This document shows, in pieces, positions 18,427 through 26,788 of a stretch of DNA of 64,000 nt (its first letter is position 1; each line of letters opens with the position of its first letter). A program made the position numbers and the translations under genes. The notes beneath the pieces were generated by a model. The model worked only from the letters and a program-made list of their open reading frames with translations. It was not told where the DNA came from and did no database searches. Origin of the DNA: VKMB-3413 sp041027365 (GTDB taxonomy: Bacteria; Pseudomonadota; Alphaproteobacteria; Rhizobiales; Rhizobiaceae); the NCBI RefSeq assembly GCF_041027365.1, contig NZ_JBFTEH010000006.1, positions 1 to 64,000 on the forward strand, written 5' to 3'.

Positions 18427-19175
18427 CGGTGGCCCTTGCCGATCTCGGCGCCTCTTACGGCAAGCGCACGATCCTCTCCGGCATCGCCACCGATTTCCTT
18501 CACGGCGGCACGCTGACTGCGGTGATCGGGCCGAATGCCGCCGGCAAGTCGACCCTGTTCAAGCGGATCGCCGGGCTGCTGGCAGGCCCTGGCACCGTGC
18601 ATCTCTCCGGCGCGACCAACGGCAAGGACCCGATCCGCTACATGCCGCAGGACACCGGTGGAAACGCGGTGCTGACCGTCTATGAGTCGGTGCTCCTTGC
18701 GGCCAAGCAAGGCTCGGGCTGGCGGGTCGGCGACGACGAACTGAACGGGATCGACGAGATCCTGCGGGCGCTCGACATCCAGACGCTGGCCTTCCGCGAA
18801 CTCGGCGAACTATCCGGCGGTCAGCGCCAGCTGGTCGCCATCGCGCAGGCGCTGGTCCGCAGGCCCGAGGTGCTGCTCATGGACGAGCCGACCTCGGCGC
18901 TCGATCTCTATCGCCAGATCGAGGTCCTGGCCTTCATGCAACGGCGCGCCGCCACCTCGGGCATGGCCGTGCTGATCGCGCTGCACGACCTGAACCACGC
19001 GCTGCGCTACTGCGACCAGACGATCGTCATCGCAGACGGCCGGATGCGGGCCGCCGGGCCGACGTCCGAGGTGATCACGCCTGCGATGCTGCGCGACGTC
19101 TACCGGGTCGAGGCGAGGGTCGAGCGCTGCTCGCGCGGGCGCCCCGTGCTGATTGTCGACAGCCCCGCCGCGTGA
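18420..19175 (+). CDS. FecE-type ABC transporter ATPase
   Basis: A 251-residue ATPase. Walker A is GPNAAGKST (residues about 38-46), the signature is LSGGQRQLVAIAQAL, Walker B is EVLLMDEPTSALD and the switch is ALHDLNHAL. The short Q-loop region (YMPQDTGG) and C-terminal tail match FecE/BtuD/FhuC proteins. It completes the importer at 16223-19175. No gene of the operon follows; the next 210 bases on this strand hold only a weak 39-codon frame at 19289. Confidence 0.93.
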   Translation: MVAVALADLGASYGKRTILSGIATDFLHGGTLTAVIGPNAAGKSTLFKRIAGLLAGPGTVHLSGATNGKDPIRYMPQDTGGNAVLTVYESVLLAAKQGSGWRVGDDELNGIDEILRALDIQTLAFRELGELSGGQRQLVAIAQALVRRPEVLLMDEPTSALDLYRQIEVLAFMQRRAATSGMAVLIALHDLNHALRYCDQTIVIADGRMRAAGPTSEVITPAMLRDVYRVEARVERCSRGRPVLIVDSPAA

Positions 19176-19391
19176 GCGCCGACGGTAGCCGTCGCCGGAG
19201 ACGTCGACATGGCTGCTTTTGACGGGAGCCTCAGAGGACAGAGGCCTCCGGGCGCTCGACCTTCCCGGGCAAGGGGAACGATGCCGAGATGAAAAAGCGC
19301 GTCCAGCGCATGCCCGGCGTGACCAAGGAAGCCGGCCTGATCAAGCAGCCCTCCCAAGCCGCGTCTCCGACGCACATTTCCGAGCGGCTGC

Positions 19392-19526
19392 TCATCCGAG
19401 GCACATAAGCAGCCGTGTCGCGACGTATGCGCCCGCCATCAGCCACAGGACGACGATAACGGCCGCGCCCAAGGCGCTTCTGGGACGATCGACCCTTCGC
19501 GCCGCCTCGACCCGGAATTCGGCCAT
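19392..19526 (-). CDS. 44-residue single-pass membrane protein coupled to a DUF1232 gene
   Basis: The ATG at 19526 overlaps the TGA of the DUF1232 gene in ATGA. It encodes 44 residues: a basic N-terminal third (VEAARRVDRPR) and one clear membrane helix (ALGAAVIVVLWLMAGAYVA) before a TGA. The positive-inside rule puts the N terminus in the cytoplasm. Small size and coupling suggest an accessory subunit of the YkvA-like protein. No family is recognised. Confidence 0.55.
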   Translation of the reverse strand: MAEFRVEAARRVDRPRSALGAAVIVVLWLMAGAYVATRLLMCLG

Positions 19527-19792
19527 CAGGTCAGCGGGATCAGCCAGACGACGAAGGCGATCCCCAGCGGGACGATCAGGAGATCGTCGAGATAGCCGAG
19601 GATCGGGATGAAGTCCGAAATGAGGTCGACCGGGCTCAGCGCATAGGCGGCGACCGAGCCCGCAAGCGCCTTCACATACCACGGCGTGCGCGGCTCGCGC
19701 GCGGCGATCCAGATCGCGACGACCTCCCCTTCAGCCGCCTCGCCCAGGTCTTCATCAATTCCGCCGAGATGCGCACGCGCCTTCTCTGACAT
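19526..19792 (-). CDS. YkvA/DUF1232 family small membrane protein
   Basis: An 88-residue protein starting MSEKARAHLGG. The DUF1232 signature is well preserved: TPWYVKALAGSVAAYALSP, followed by VDLISDFIPILGYLDDLLI, then a second hydrophobic segment (VPLGIAFVVWLIPLT). Members are found across bacteria and act at the membrane; the function is unknown. The gene is coupled to a 44-residue membrane protein downstream. Upstream on this strand there is no obvious promoter element, and the preceding frame is antisense to an oxidoreductase fragment. Confidence 0.8.
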   Translation of the reverse strand: MSEKARAHLGGIDEDLGEAAEGEVVAIWIAAREPRTPWYVKALAGSVAAYALSPVDLISDFIPILGYLDDLLIVPLGIAFVVWLIPLT

Positions 19793-19810
19793 CCATGGCC
19801 GGACCCGGCA

Positions 19811-20053
19811 ATGTCGGCGCCAGGCACCGGAGTCATCTCGGGCATCGGCACCCCGCCCCGCTGGGCGCTGGCGGAGGCGGCGGGCCTGGCATTCGAGAAC
19901 GGTATCGCCACCGACGCGCAGCTGACAACGTCCGGTCCGGACATCTTCGCCGCCGGACACTGCTGCTCCTTTCCGCTCGCCGCACACAGCGGACCGCGTG
20001 TCACGAACAAGCTGAATGCCCAAAGCTATGAATTTGCGGAAGCTGCCAGATGA
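19811..20053 (+). pseudogene. Fragment of a ferredoxin-reductase-like FAD oxidoreductase
   Basis: An 80-codon frame reads GTPPRWALAEAAGLAFENGI, then DAQLTTSGPDIFAAGHCCSFP. This is the signature second FAD-binding region of rubredoxin/ferredoxin reductases (normally T-x-x-P-x-I-x-A-x-GDCC). The aspartate of the GD pair is replaced by His. After SGPRVTNK the similarity fades. The FAD and NAD Rossmann domains that should precede are absent. The fragment lies between two minus-strand genes and runs into the 3' end of the kinase gene at 20026. It is a relic, not a gene. Confidence 0.65.
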
Positions 20054-21378
20054 AGCTCCGCCCTGAGCCCCGCGGGCCGTCGCCGCGAAAGCGTCAGGCG
20101 GCCGCCGAGCTTTTCGGCGCAGACCTCGACGATCGCGAGGCCGAGGCCGCTTCCGACCGGCGTCCGGTTGCTGCCGCGAAAGAAGCGGCTCGTCGCGCGC
20201 GCAATTTCTGCATCCGGCATGCCGGGTCCCTCGTCCTCGACGGCAATGCCGCCCTCGGTCCGCACGAGGTTGACCGTTCCGCCCGGGGGCGAATGGCTGA
20301 CCGCGTTCTCGACGAGATTGCGCAGGGCGAGCCCCAGAAGGGTTTCGTTGCTGAAGACCGAGACGCCGGCGAGCGAGGGATCGACGAAGAACGTCCCGCC
20401 CTTCGCCCGCAGCCGCGCCTCCTGCCCGCAAACCGCTTCCTTCGCGACGCTGGCAAGATCCAGCGGCCTGAGGCCGGCCGCTGGCGCCGCTTCCGCTTCC
20501 GCCATGGCGAGGAGCTGCCGCACCAGTTGCGCCGTCCGCTCCACCGCCGTCACGATCTGGGTGAGCGCCAGCATCCGCGTCTCCGCCCGGTCCGTCCTGA
20601 GAGCGATTTCGGCCTGCGTCTTCAGGCCGCTCAGCGGCGTGCGCAGTTCGTGGGCCGCATAGGACAGGAAATCGCGCTCGCGCTCGCGCGCTTCCGCGAC
20701 CCGCCCGAACAGGCCATTGAGAGCCGCGACCACCGGCCGGATCTCCGACGCGGTCCCTGCCTGCGGCAGAGCATGGAGATCGTCGGCGTCCCGGTGCTCC
20801 AGGCCCGCAGCCAGTTGCGACAGCGGCTTCAGGCCGCGTCCGACGCCGAACCAGAGGAGGCCTGCCAGCGACGGCAGGATCAGCGTCATCGGCAGTGCCA
20901 GCCCCTTCACCATATCGCGCACCAAGCGGGCCCGGATGTCGAGATTGTCGCCGACGAGGACCTGGACGCCGCGCTTCTCGTCGCGGATCGCATAGACGCG
21001 CCAGGTGGAGCCGTTGATGCGGCGCTCGGCGAAGCCGTCGGCATGATCCGACAGGCGCTCCGCCGGCGCCCCGTCGGACTTGCCGATCAACGTGCCGGTC
21101 AGCGACCAGATCTGGCAGGAGAGCTGGCGCTCATAGGGATTGTGCCTGACGTCCGGCATGATGCCGGGGTCGAGCGAGGCGACGGCGGTGTCGATCTCCT
21201 GGCTGTCGATCAGCGACGACACCATGCGCGCCGCCTCCATCAGCCGCGCGTCGAGCACGTGCTCCACCTCGGCCCGCGTGCTGAGATAGACCCAGGCGGT
21301 CGCCGAGAGCCAGACGAGGCCGGTCGCGGCGATGAGGATGAGGAACAGGCGCGCCCGCATCGATCGCATGCAGCTCAT
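20026..21378 (-). CDS. Sensor histidine kinase, QseC/PmrB-like
   Basis: A 450-residue kinase with membrane segments near residues 9-31 and 160-180 flanking a periplasmic domain of about 130 residues. The H-box is SYAAHELRTPLSGLKTQ (near 240), the N-box NLVENAVSHS, G1 DEGPGMP and G2 GSGLGLAIVEV. Start and regulator stop overlap as ATGA. QseC/PmrB-like kinases respond to envelope signals such as metals, pH or cationic peptides. Here the adjacent target candidates are periplasmic redox operons with matching DNA boxes. The last 28 nt overlap a gene fragment on the other strand. Confidence 0.9.
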   Translation of the reverse strand: MSCMRSMRARLFLILIAATGLVWLSATAWVYLSTRAEVEHVLDARLMEAARMVSSLIDSQEIDTAVASLDPGIMPDVRHNPYERQLSCQIWSLTGTLIGKSDGAPAERLSDHADGFAERRINGSTWRVYAIRDEKRGVQVLVGDNLDIRARLVRDMVKGLALPMTLILPSLAGLLWFGVGRGLKPLSQLAAGLEHRDADDLHALPQAGTASEIRPVVAALNGLFGRVAEARERERDFLSYAAHELRTPLSGLKTQAEIALRTDRAETRMLALTQIVTAVERTAQLVRQLLAMAEAEAAPAAGLRPLDLASVAKEAVCGQEARLRAKGGTFFVDPSLAGVSVFSNETLLGLALRNLVENAVSHSPPGGTVNLVRTEGGIAVEDEGPGMPDAEIARATSRFFRGSNRTPVGSGLGLAIVEVCAEKLGGRLTLSRRRPAGLRAELHLAASANS

Positions 21379-22034
21379 GTCCTCCGCAGGCGATAGCCGA
21401 CGCCGCGCACGGTCTCGATGAAGCGGCTGCCGAACTTGCTGCGCAGATGATGGACGTGCACCTCGACGGCGTTGCTCTCGACGCCCTCCTGGAAACCGTA
21501 GAGCCGCTCCTCCAGCTGGGCCCGCGACAGGATGGCCCCCGGATGCTCCATCAGCGCGTGGAGGATGGTGAACTCCCGGCGCGACAGAGCGACAGGGTCG
21601 CCGCCGCGCACCGCCTCCATTCGGGCGGGGTCGAGGCTGACGCCGGCAAACTCCAGATGCGCCGTCAGCCGCCCGGCACCGCGGCGAACCAGAGCCCGAA
21701 GTCGCGCCGCCAGCTCGTCCAGGTCGAACGGCTTGCCGAGATGGTCGTCGGCGCCGCCATCCAGCCCCTGGATGCGGTCGGCGACCCTGTCGAGCGCAGT
21801 CAGCATCAGGACCGGGGTCGCGTCGCCGCGCCGGCGCATCGTCCGCAGGAGGTCGTGGCCGCTGCCGTCCGGCAGCATGACGTCGAGCGCGACGGCGGAG
21901 AAGCCTCCGGCCAGCAGCGCCGCGTCGGCCTCCGCCGCACAGACGGCAAGGTCAGGGGTAAAGCCGTTCATCGCCAGCCCGACCTTCAGCCCGTCCCCGA
22001 GAATTGCATCGTCTTCGACGATCAGGATGCGCAT
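21375..22034 (-). CDS. Response regulator, QseB/PmrA-like
   Basis: A 219-residue OmpR-class regulator starting MRILIVEDDAILGDG. Phospho-Asp lies in VALDVMLPDGSGHD (near residue 51), Thr in MLTALD and Lys in HLGKPF. The output domain shows LSRREFTILHALMEHPG, RAQLEERLYGFQ and VHVHHLRSKFG, closest in feel to QseB/PmrA. Regulators of this class bind two CTTAA-type half-sites with 5 or 6 bp between them. Exactly such boxes stand at 22085 (upstream of dsbD, 51 bp from this gene's start) and at 27614. The first lies in the divergent region, so it could also serve autoregulation. Confidence 0.92.
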   Translation of the reverse strand: MRILIVEDDAILGDGLKVGLAMNGFTPDLAVCAAEADAALLAGGFSAVALDVMLPDGSGHDLLRTMRRRGDATPVLMLTALDRVADRIQGLDGGADDHLGKPFDLDELAARLRALVRRGAGRLTAHLEFAGVSLDPARMEAVRGGDPVALSRREFTILHALMEHPGAILSRAQLEERLYGFQEGVESNAVEVHVHHLRSKFGSRFIETVRGVGYRLRRT

Positions 22035-22084
22035 CGCCCGCCTGCCTCACCTCTTCCTTGCCGGGTCCGCCCTCGCCCGGCCGG

Positions 22085-22101
22085 CTTAAGCCTGCCTTAA
22101 G
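22085..22101. promoter_or_regulatory. CTTAAG-N5-CTTAAG box upstream of dsbD
   Basis: CTTAAG-cctgc-CTTAAG is a 17-bp direct repeat matching the PmrA/QseB-type box (two CTTAA-like half-sites, 11-bp period). It lies between the QseB-like regulator gene (start 22034) and dsbD (start 22149), 47 bp before dsbD. An identical arrangement occurs at 27614. Confidence 0.65.
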
Positions 22102-22148
22102 GCGGCAAGGCGACCCGGCATCGCAGAACAGCTGTCAGGGGGACCGGA

Positions 22149-24131
22149 ATGTCGCATTTCAGGCGAACGCTCGTCGCGCTCATCCTGTTCGTGCTGCCGA
22201 GCGCCGCGAGCGCAAATCCCGGTCTGCCGCCCGACATCGACGAGGCATTCGCGCTCTCGGCAGACCAAACCGCCTCCGGCGGCATCGCCTTCGCCTGGCG
22301 GATCGCCGACGGCACATATCTCTACCGCGACCGCATCCAGCTGAAAACCGCCTCCGGCGAGCCGGTCCCGCTGAAGACGCCCGAGGGGGATCCGAAAGAC
22401 GATCCCTTCTTCGGCCGCCTCGAAGTCTATCATCATTCCGCCACGGCGATCGTCTCCGCCGACGCATTGCGCGCCCTGGCGAAGGGGGCGACGCTGTCGC
22501 TGACCTACCAGGGCTGCCAGGACGGCGGCATCTGCTATCGGCCTCGCACGCGAACCGTGGACCCTGCCGACCCTTCCGCGCTGTCGCAGCCGCCGACGGC
22601 AGAGGCGGTGCGGGCCGGTCTCGCCCGGCTGTCGAAGCCCGGCGCGACGTCCGGCCCGTGGTCGGAAGCGGCGGCGACGGAAAGGCAGGCCGCACCAGCT
22701 TCGAACGCCGGTCCGGCGGAGCGCCCGGCAACGCCGCTGCGCACGGTCAGCAACCTTCCGACGACCGCTTCGGCTTCCAACGCGACGCCCGATGCGGCCG
22801 CAGTCACCCTGGATACCTCTCCCGGCCTCGTCGAAGGCCTGCTCGGCGACGGCGGCGGCGCCTGGGTGATCGCGGTCTTCTTCGCGCTCGGCCTCGGCCT
22901 CGCCTTCACCCCTTGCGTGCTGCCGATGTACCCGATCCTTGCCGGACAGCTTGCCCGCAGCGGCGAAAAGCTTTCGGCCACGCGCGGCTTCGCCCTCTCT
23001 GCAACCTATGTCCTCGCCATGGCCGCGGCCTTTGCGATCGTCGGCTTCGCCGCCGCCTGGTCGGGCCGGAACCTGCAGATGGCGCTGCAGTCGCAAGCCG
23101 CGATCATCCTCGTCGCATGCCTGTTCGCCGCCCTGGCCCTCTCGATGTTCGGCCTGTTCGAGCTTCGCCTGCCCGCGGCCTGGACGAACCGGTTCGCCGG
23201 AGCGAGGCCGGCAGGCCGCGGCAGCCTCGCCGCCAGCGCCGGGCTCGGCTTCACGTCGGCATTGATCGTCGGCCCCTGCGTCACCGCGCCGCTCGCCGGA
23301 GCCCTCCTCTATATCGCCAGGACCGGCGACGTCGCCCTCGGTGCCGGCGCGCTCTTCGCCCTCGGCCTCGGTCAGGGCGTCCCGCTGATCGCCTTCGGCA
23401 CGGCGGGCGCGCAGGCCCTGCCGAAGCCGGGCCCGTGGATGACCCGGGTCACCCAAGGCTTCGGCTTCGTCTTCCTGGCGCTCGCGATCTGGATGGTCTC
23501 GCGCATCTTGCCGGACGCCTTGACGCTCTGCCTCTGGTCGGCGCTGCTGATCGGCGTCGGCGTCTCCATCGGCGCGCTGGACGACCTCTCGTCCGACAGC
23601 GGTTCGAGCCGCCGCCTTGCGAAGGCGGCGGGCGTCCTCGCCGTCCTCTATGGCGCGATCCTTGCCGTCGGAGCGGCGGCGGGTGGGAACGATCCGTTGC
23701 GCCCGCTGGCCCGGATCGCTTCTGCCAGGGTGATCCGCGAGGGCGCGCCGCAGTTCCGCAAGGTCGCGAGCGCCGCAGGTCTTCGCGCCGGCCTCAGGGG
23801 CGCGAACCGACCGTCGCTCGTCTACGTCACCGCCGACTGGTGCGTCTCCTGCGACGTCATCAAGCACGACGTCTTCCCCGATCCTGCGGTGACGGAGCGG
23901 ATGGCCGGCATGCAGCTTCTCGAGTTGGACGTCAGCGAGGCCGATCCGGCGAAATCGGAATTGATGCGGAACCTCGGCGTCGCGGGGCCGCCGACCATGC
24001 TCTTCATCGACCGCAACGGCCACGAGGTCCCCGGCTCTCGGTTGATCGGCGAGATTTCGCCCCGACAGTTCGTCAAGGCGGCCGATCGTGCCGCGCAGGC
24101 GGCACCCCCACCTTCGGAACAACAAGAGTAG
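22149..24131 (+). CDS. dsbD: Protein-disulfide reductase DsbD
   Basis: A 660-residue inner-membrane electron carrier from cytoplasmic thioredoxin to periplasmic thiol proteins. All six working cysteines are visible. The N-terminal periplasmic domain has YQGCQDGGICYRP (pair near residues 122-128), the eight-helix membrane domain has FTPCVLPMYPIL and IVGPCVTAPL, and the C-terminal thioredoxin domain has TADWCVSCD. A signal peptide covers the first 20 residues. Between the N domain and the membrane part is an Ala/Thr/Ser-rich linker of about 70 residues. It starts an operon with an L,D-transpeptidase (6 nt gap) and a DsbA-like protein. Confidence 0.95.
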   Translation: MSHFRRTLVALILFVLPSAASANPGLPPDIDEAFALSADQTASGGIAFAWRIADGTYLYRDRIQLKTASGEPVPLKTPEGDPKDDPFFGRLEVYHHSATAIVSADALRALAKGATLSLTYQGCQDGGICYRPRTRTVDPADPSALSQPPTAEAVRAGLARLSKPGATSGPWSEAAATERQAAPASNAGPAERPATPLRTVSNLPTTASASNATPDAAAVTLDTSPGLVEGLLGDGGGAWVIAVFFALGLGLAFTPCVLPMYPILAGQLARSGEKLSATRGFALSATYVLAMAAAFAIVGFAAAWSGRNLQMALQSQAAIILVACLFAALALSMFGLFELRLPAAWTNRFAGARPAGRGSLAASAGLGFTSALIVGPCVTAPLAGALLYIARTGDVALGAGALFALGLGQGVPLIAFGTAGAQALPKPGPWMTRVTQGFGFVFLALAIWMVSRILPDALTLCLWSALLIGVGVSIGALDDLSSDSGSSRRLAKAAGVLAVLYGAILAVGAAAGGNDPLRPLARIASARVIREGAPQFRKVASAAGLRAGLRGANRPSLVYVTADWCVSCDVIKHDVFPDPAVTERMAGMQLLELDVSEADPAKSELMRNLGVAGPPTMLFIDRNGHEVPGSRLIGEISPRQFVKAADRAAQAAPPPSEQQE

Positions 24132-24137
24132 AGTTTC

Positions 24138-24860
24138 ATGACCTTGAGAATCGCGCTGGCCGCCGGCCTCTTCGCGACGGCTCTTGCCGCCGCCGGCTGT
24201 TCGACGACGGAGGGGCCGTCGGTTCAGACCCTCGCCTATCAAAGGCCGCAGCCCCCAAAGCCGGATCCGCGCGTCACGCGCATGTACGGCGCCGAGGAGG
24301 ATCACGGCTGGCACATTCCCGCCGTCGATCCTGCCAGGATGAAGCCGCGCAATGTCCGCCAGGTCGTCGACTACCGCACGGACCAGCCGCCCGGCACCAT
24401 CGTCGTCGATCCGCACGCCAGGTTTCTCTACCTCGTGATGCAGGGCGGCAAGGCGATGCGCTACGGCGTCGGGGTCGGCAAGGCGGGAATGGAGTTCACC
24501 GGCACCGGCACGATCGCCCGCAAGGCCGACTGGCCGCACTGGACGCCGACGCCCGACATGATCGCGCGCGAACCGGAGAAATACGGCGGCGAGCTGCGCC
24601 ACGGCATGGACGGCGGCATCCAGAACCCGCTCGGGGCCCGTGCACTCTACCTCTACAAGAACGGCCGAGACACGCTTTTCCGCATCCACGGCACCAACCA
24701 GGAATGGTCGATCGGCCATGCCGTCTCGTCCGGCTGCATCCGGATGCTGAACCAGGACGTCATCGATTTGAGCCGCCGCGTCCCGACCGGGACCAAGGTC
24801 GTGGTCGTCGGCATGGACCGATCCCCCGCAGGCACCAACAACGGAGAACCGACATCATGA
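24138..24860 (+). CDS. L,D-transpeptidase (YkuD domain), lipoprotein
   Basis: A 240-residue enzyme. The N terminus ends in a lipobox-like LAAAGCS (Cys near 21), so it may be lipid-anchored. The YkuD catalytic domain runs from GTIVVDPHARFLYLV to the active site: FRIHGTN, then HAVSSGCIRM with the catalytic Cys (near 200). These enzymes make 3-3 crosslinks in peptidoglycan or attach proteins or glucans to it. The nucleophilic Cys must be kept reduced in the periplasm, which explains the place between dsbD and a DsbA-like gene. The stop overlaps the next start by 4 nt. Confidence 0.92.
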   Translation: MTLRIALAAGLFATALAAAGCSTTEGPSVQTLAYQRPQPPKPDPRVTRMYGAEEDHGWHIPAVDPARMKPRNVRQVVDYRTDQPPGTIVVDPHARFLYLVMQGGKAMRYGVGVGKAGMEFTGTGTIARKADWPHWTPTPDMIAREPEKYGGELRHGMDGGIQNPLGARALYLYKNGRDTLFRIHGTNQEWSIGHAVSSGCIRMLNQDVIDLSRRVPTGTKVVVVGMDRSPAGTNNGEPTS

Positions 24861-25477
24861 CAATTCACCGCAGGACCTTCCTCGCGGCGGCGCTGGCCGG
24901 CAGCGCCACGCTCGCGGCTGGGCGAAGCTTTGCAGCCGCGCCGGACCCGATGTCGAAGCAGGCGGTGCTCTACGATCCGCAAGCGCCGGTGCTGGGCAAC
25001 CCCGAGGGGGACGTGACGGTCGTCGAGTGGTTCGACTACCAGTGCCCCTATTGCAAGAAAGCCTATCCGGACGTCATGAAGATCGTCGCCGACGACGGCA
25101 ACATCCGGCTGGTGATGAAGGACTGGCCGATCTTCGGCCCGCCCTCCGAATATGCCGCGCATCTGACGCTGGCCGCCGGCAAGTACCGCCAGCAAGCGCT
25201 CGACGCGCTGATGCGGACGCCGGGCCGGCTGACCGACGCGGAAATCGACGCCACGCTGAAGGCGGCCGGCTTCGACATCGCGGCGTTGAAGACGGCATAC
25301 CAGCACGACAAGGCGCGCGTCGACGGCATTCTCGCCCGCAACAAGACCCAGGCCGAGGGCTTCGGCTTCTTCGGAACGCCCGCCTACATCGTCGGCACCG
25401 TCGTCTTTCCGGGCGTCCCCGAGATGGCGGATTTCAAGCAGGCGATCGCCGAGGCCCGCGCCAAGAAAAGCCGCTGA
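24857..25477 (+). CDS. DsbA/DsbG-like periplasmic thiol-disulfide protein
   Basis: A 206-residue protein with an RR-containing signal (HRRTFLAAALAGSATLAAG, cleavage near SFAAAP). The thioredoxin fold has the active site DYQCPYCKKAYPD (near residue 60) and the cis-Pro loop FFGTPAYIVG. It resembles the DsbA-family 'Com1/DsbG-like' group found in alphaproteobacteria. With DsbD upstream it may act as a reductant or isomerase for the L,D-transpeptidase or for cytochrome precursors. The twin-arginine-like start could be chance. It is the last gene of the operon; 165 bases later comes the convergent cytochrome gene stop. Confidence 0.9.
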   Translation: MTIHRRTFLAAALAGSATLAAGRSFAAAPDPMSKQAVLYDPQAPVLGNPEGDVTVVEWFDYQCPYCKKAYPDVMKIVADDGNIRLVMKDWPIFGPPSEYAAHLTLAAGKYRQQALDALMRTPGRLTDAEIDATLKAAGFDIAALKTAYQHDKARVDGILARNKTQAEGFGFFGTPAYIVGTVVFPGVPEMADFKQAIAEARAKKSR

Positions 25478-25642
25478 CCGCCACGTCCCCGAACTGCAAC
25501 GTCGGAAGCTCCGGGCGGGCCTGGCGCAACCAGCTGGCCCGGAGCGGATGCTGCCGGGCCTTCGTTTGCTTCCATGGAGCGCTGCGGCTGCGCATGAAGA
25601 TGCCGCAGCGCCCGACGGTGTTCCGCCGCGCGCAGACCCGCG

Positions 25643-26788
25643 TCAGTTCGCCGGCTGCGGGCCGGACGGCGGCGACTTCTCGCCGAGCATCACGCCGTCG
25701 ACCTCGGTACCGTAAAGGTTCATCTTGGAGTCGTGGTACTTCTTGCGGGTCTCGGCCACCGACCCGGCAAAGCGGGGATCCTGCGGCCGTTCCTTCCCGT
25801 CGATGAAGGCGGCGACGTCCCAGGCATCCTTGTCGGAGAGCGAGCCGCCCTTGCCGAGCGGCATGTTCGCCTTGATGAAGGCCGCTGCGTTGGAGATCGT
25901 GCTCATGCCGGCGCCCCAGTTGTAGGAGCGCGGACCCCAGAGCGGCGGAAACACCGTCACGCCGCTCGCCGTCTTCTGCCCCTCGCCGTTGCCGCCATGA
26001 CAGAGCGCGCAGTTCTGTGCATAGACCGCAGCACCGTTCTTGCGGTCGAGGCCGGAAGGCTTCGGCAGCGCGGGATAGCCGCGGCCGGGCAGGCTCGCGC
26101 CGGTCGGCGCTCCCTTTGCCAGGAAATAGGCGTAGCTTTCCAGCGCCACCAGCACCTCGTCGCCCAGCGGTGGCGCCTTGCCGTTCATGCTGTAGCGGAA
26201 GCAGCCCTGAAGTCGTTCCTCGAACGTGTTCACATGGCCGTTCTTCGAGCGATAGGCGGGATATTTCACATAGGCCGCCCACAGCGGCGCGGAGCCGGCG
26301 AGCCGGCCGCGGTCGATATGGCAGTTCGAGCACTGCAGGTCGTTGCCGAGGAACTGTCCGGCATTCTTCTGGGTGTCGTGGAAGATCGCCTCGCCGGTCC
26401 GCACCATCTGGCCGAACTCGTCGTCCGGGATGGCGCTCTCCGGCGGCGGCGTGAAGGATGCGTTCGCGGCCTTGGCTCCGGACGAGGCCGAGGAGGCTGC
26501 CGATGCGCCTTGAAGCGTGGCCGCCGTCCGGCCCGCCTTCGACGCGGCGGCCGGAGCGGCGCTGCCGGCCATGCCGGGCTCGGCGTCATTCGGCCTTGTC
26601 GCCTCGGCCGTCCGCCGCTGGAGCGCATCGTGCTGCGCCGCCGCTTTGGGCACCGCGCCGGCAGGCCTGCGGAAGTTTGCGCCGGGGTCGTCGCCGTGGC
26701 GCGGCAGGGAATAGCCGACGAGGCCGGACAGGCCGATCACCATGACGCCGATCGCCCAATTGCGCGTGTTCATCGGACCATCGCTCAT
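25643..26788 (-). CDS. tsdA: Diheme cytochrome c, thiosulfate dehydrogenase (TsdA) type
   Basis: A 381-residue periplasmic protein. An N-terminal hydrophobic helix (residues 8-25) is followed by a 90-residue Ala/Pro-rich linker, so the protein may stay anchored. Two CxxCH haem sites are present: LQCSNCH near 175 and NCALCHG near 285. Between them lie APLWAAYVKYPAYRSKNG, NTFEERLQGCFRYSMNG and APPLGDEVLVALESYAYFLA, a pattern I recognise from TsdA, where a Cys is the distal ligand of the active-site haem. The Cys in QGCF is my candidate. TsdA oxidises thiosulfate to tetrathionate or works in reverse. The start overlaps the tsdB-like stop by 1 nt. Confidence 0.82.
   Translation of the reverse strand: MSDGPMNTRNWAIGVMVIGLSGLVGYSLPRHGDDPGANFRRPAGAVPKAAAQHDALQRRTAEATRPNDAEPGMAGSAAPAAASKAGRTAATLQGASAASSASSGAKAANASFTPPPESAIPDDEFGQMVRTGEAIFHDTQKNAGQFLGNDLQCSNCHIDRGRLAGSAPLWAAYVKYPAYRSKNGHVNTFEERLQGCFRYSMNGKAPPLGDEVLVALESYAYFLAKGAPTGASLPGRGYPALPKPSGLDRKNGAAVYAQNCALCHGGNGEGQKTASGVTVFPPLWGPRSYNWGAGMSTISNAAAFIKANMPLGKGGSLSDKDAWDVAAFIDGKERPQDPRFAGSVAETRKKYHDSKMNLYGTEVDGVMLGEKSPPSGPQPAN

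Noticed and set aside
19289..19408. 39-codon plus-strand frame starting MKKRVQRMPG
   Set aside because: Ribosome site is badly spaced and the frame has no recognisable features; it could be chance.
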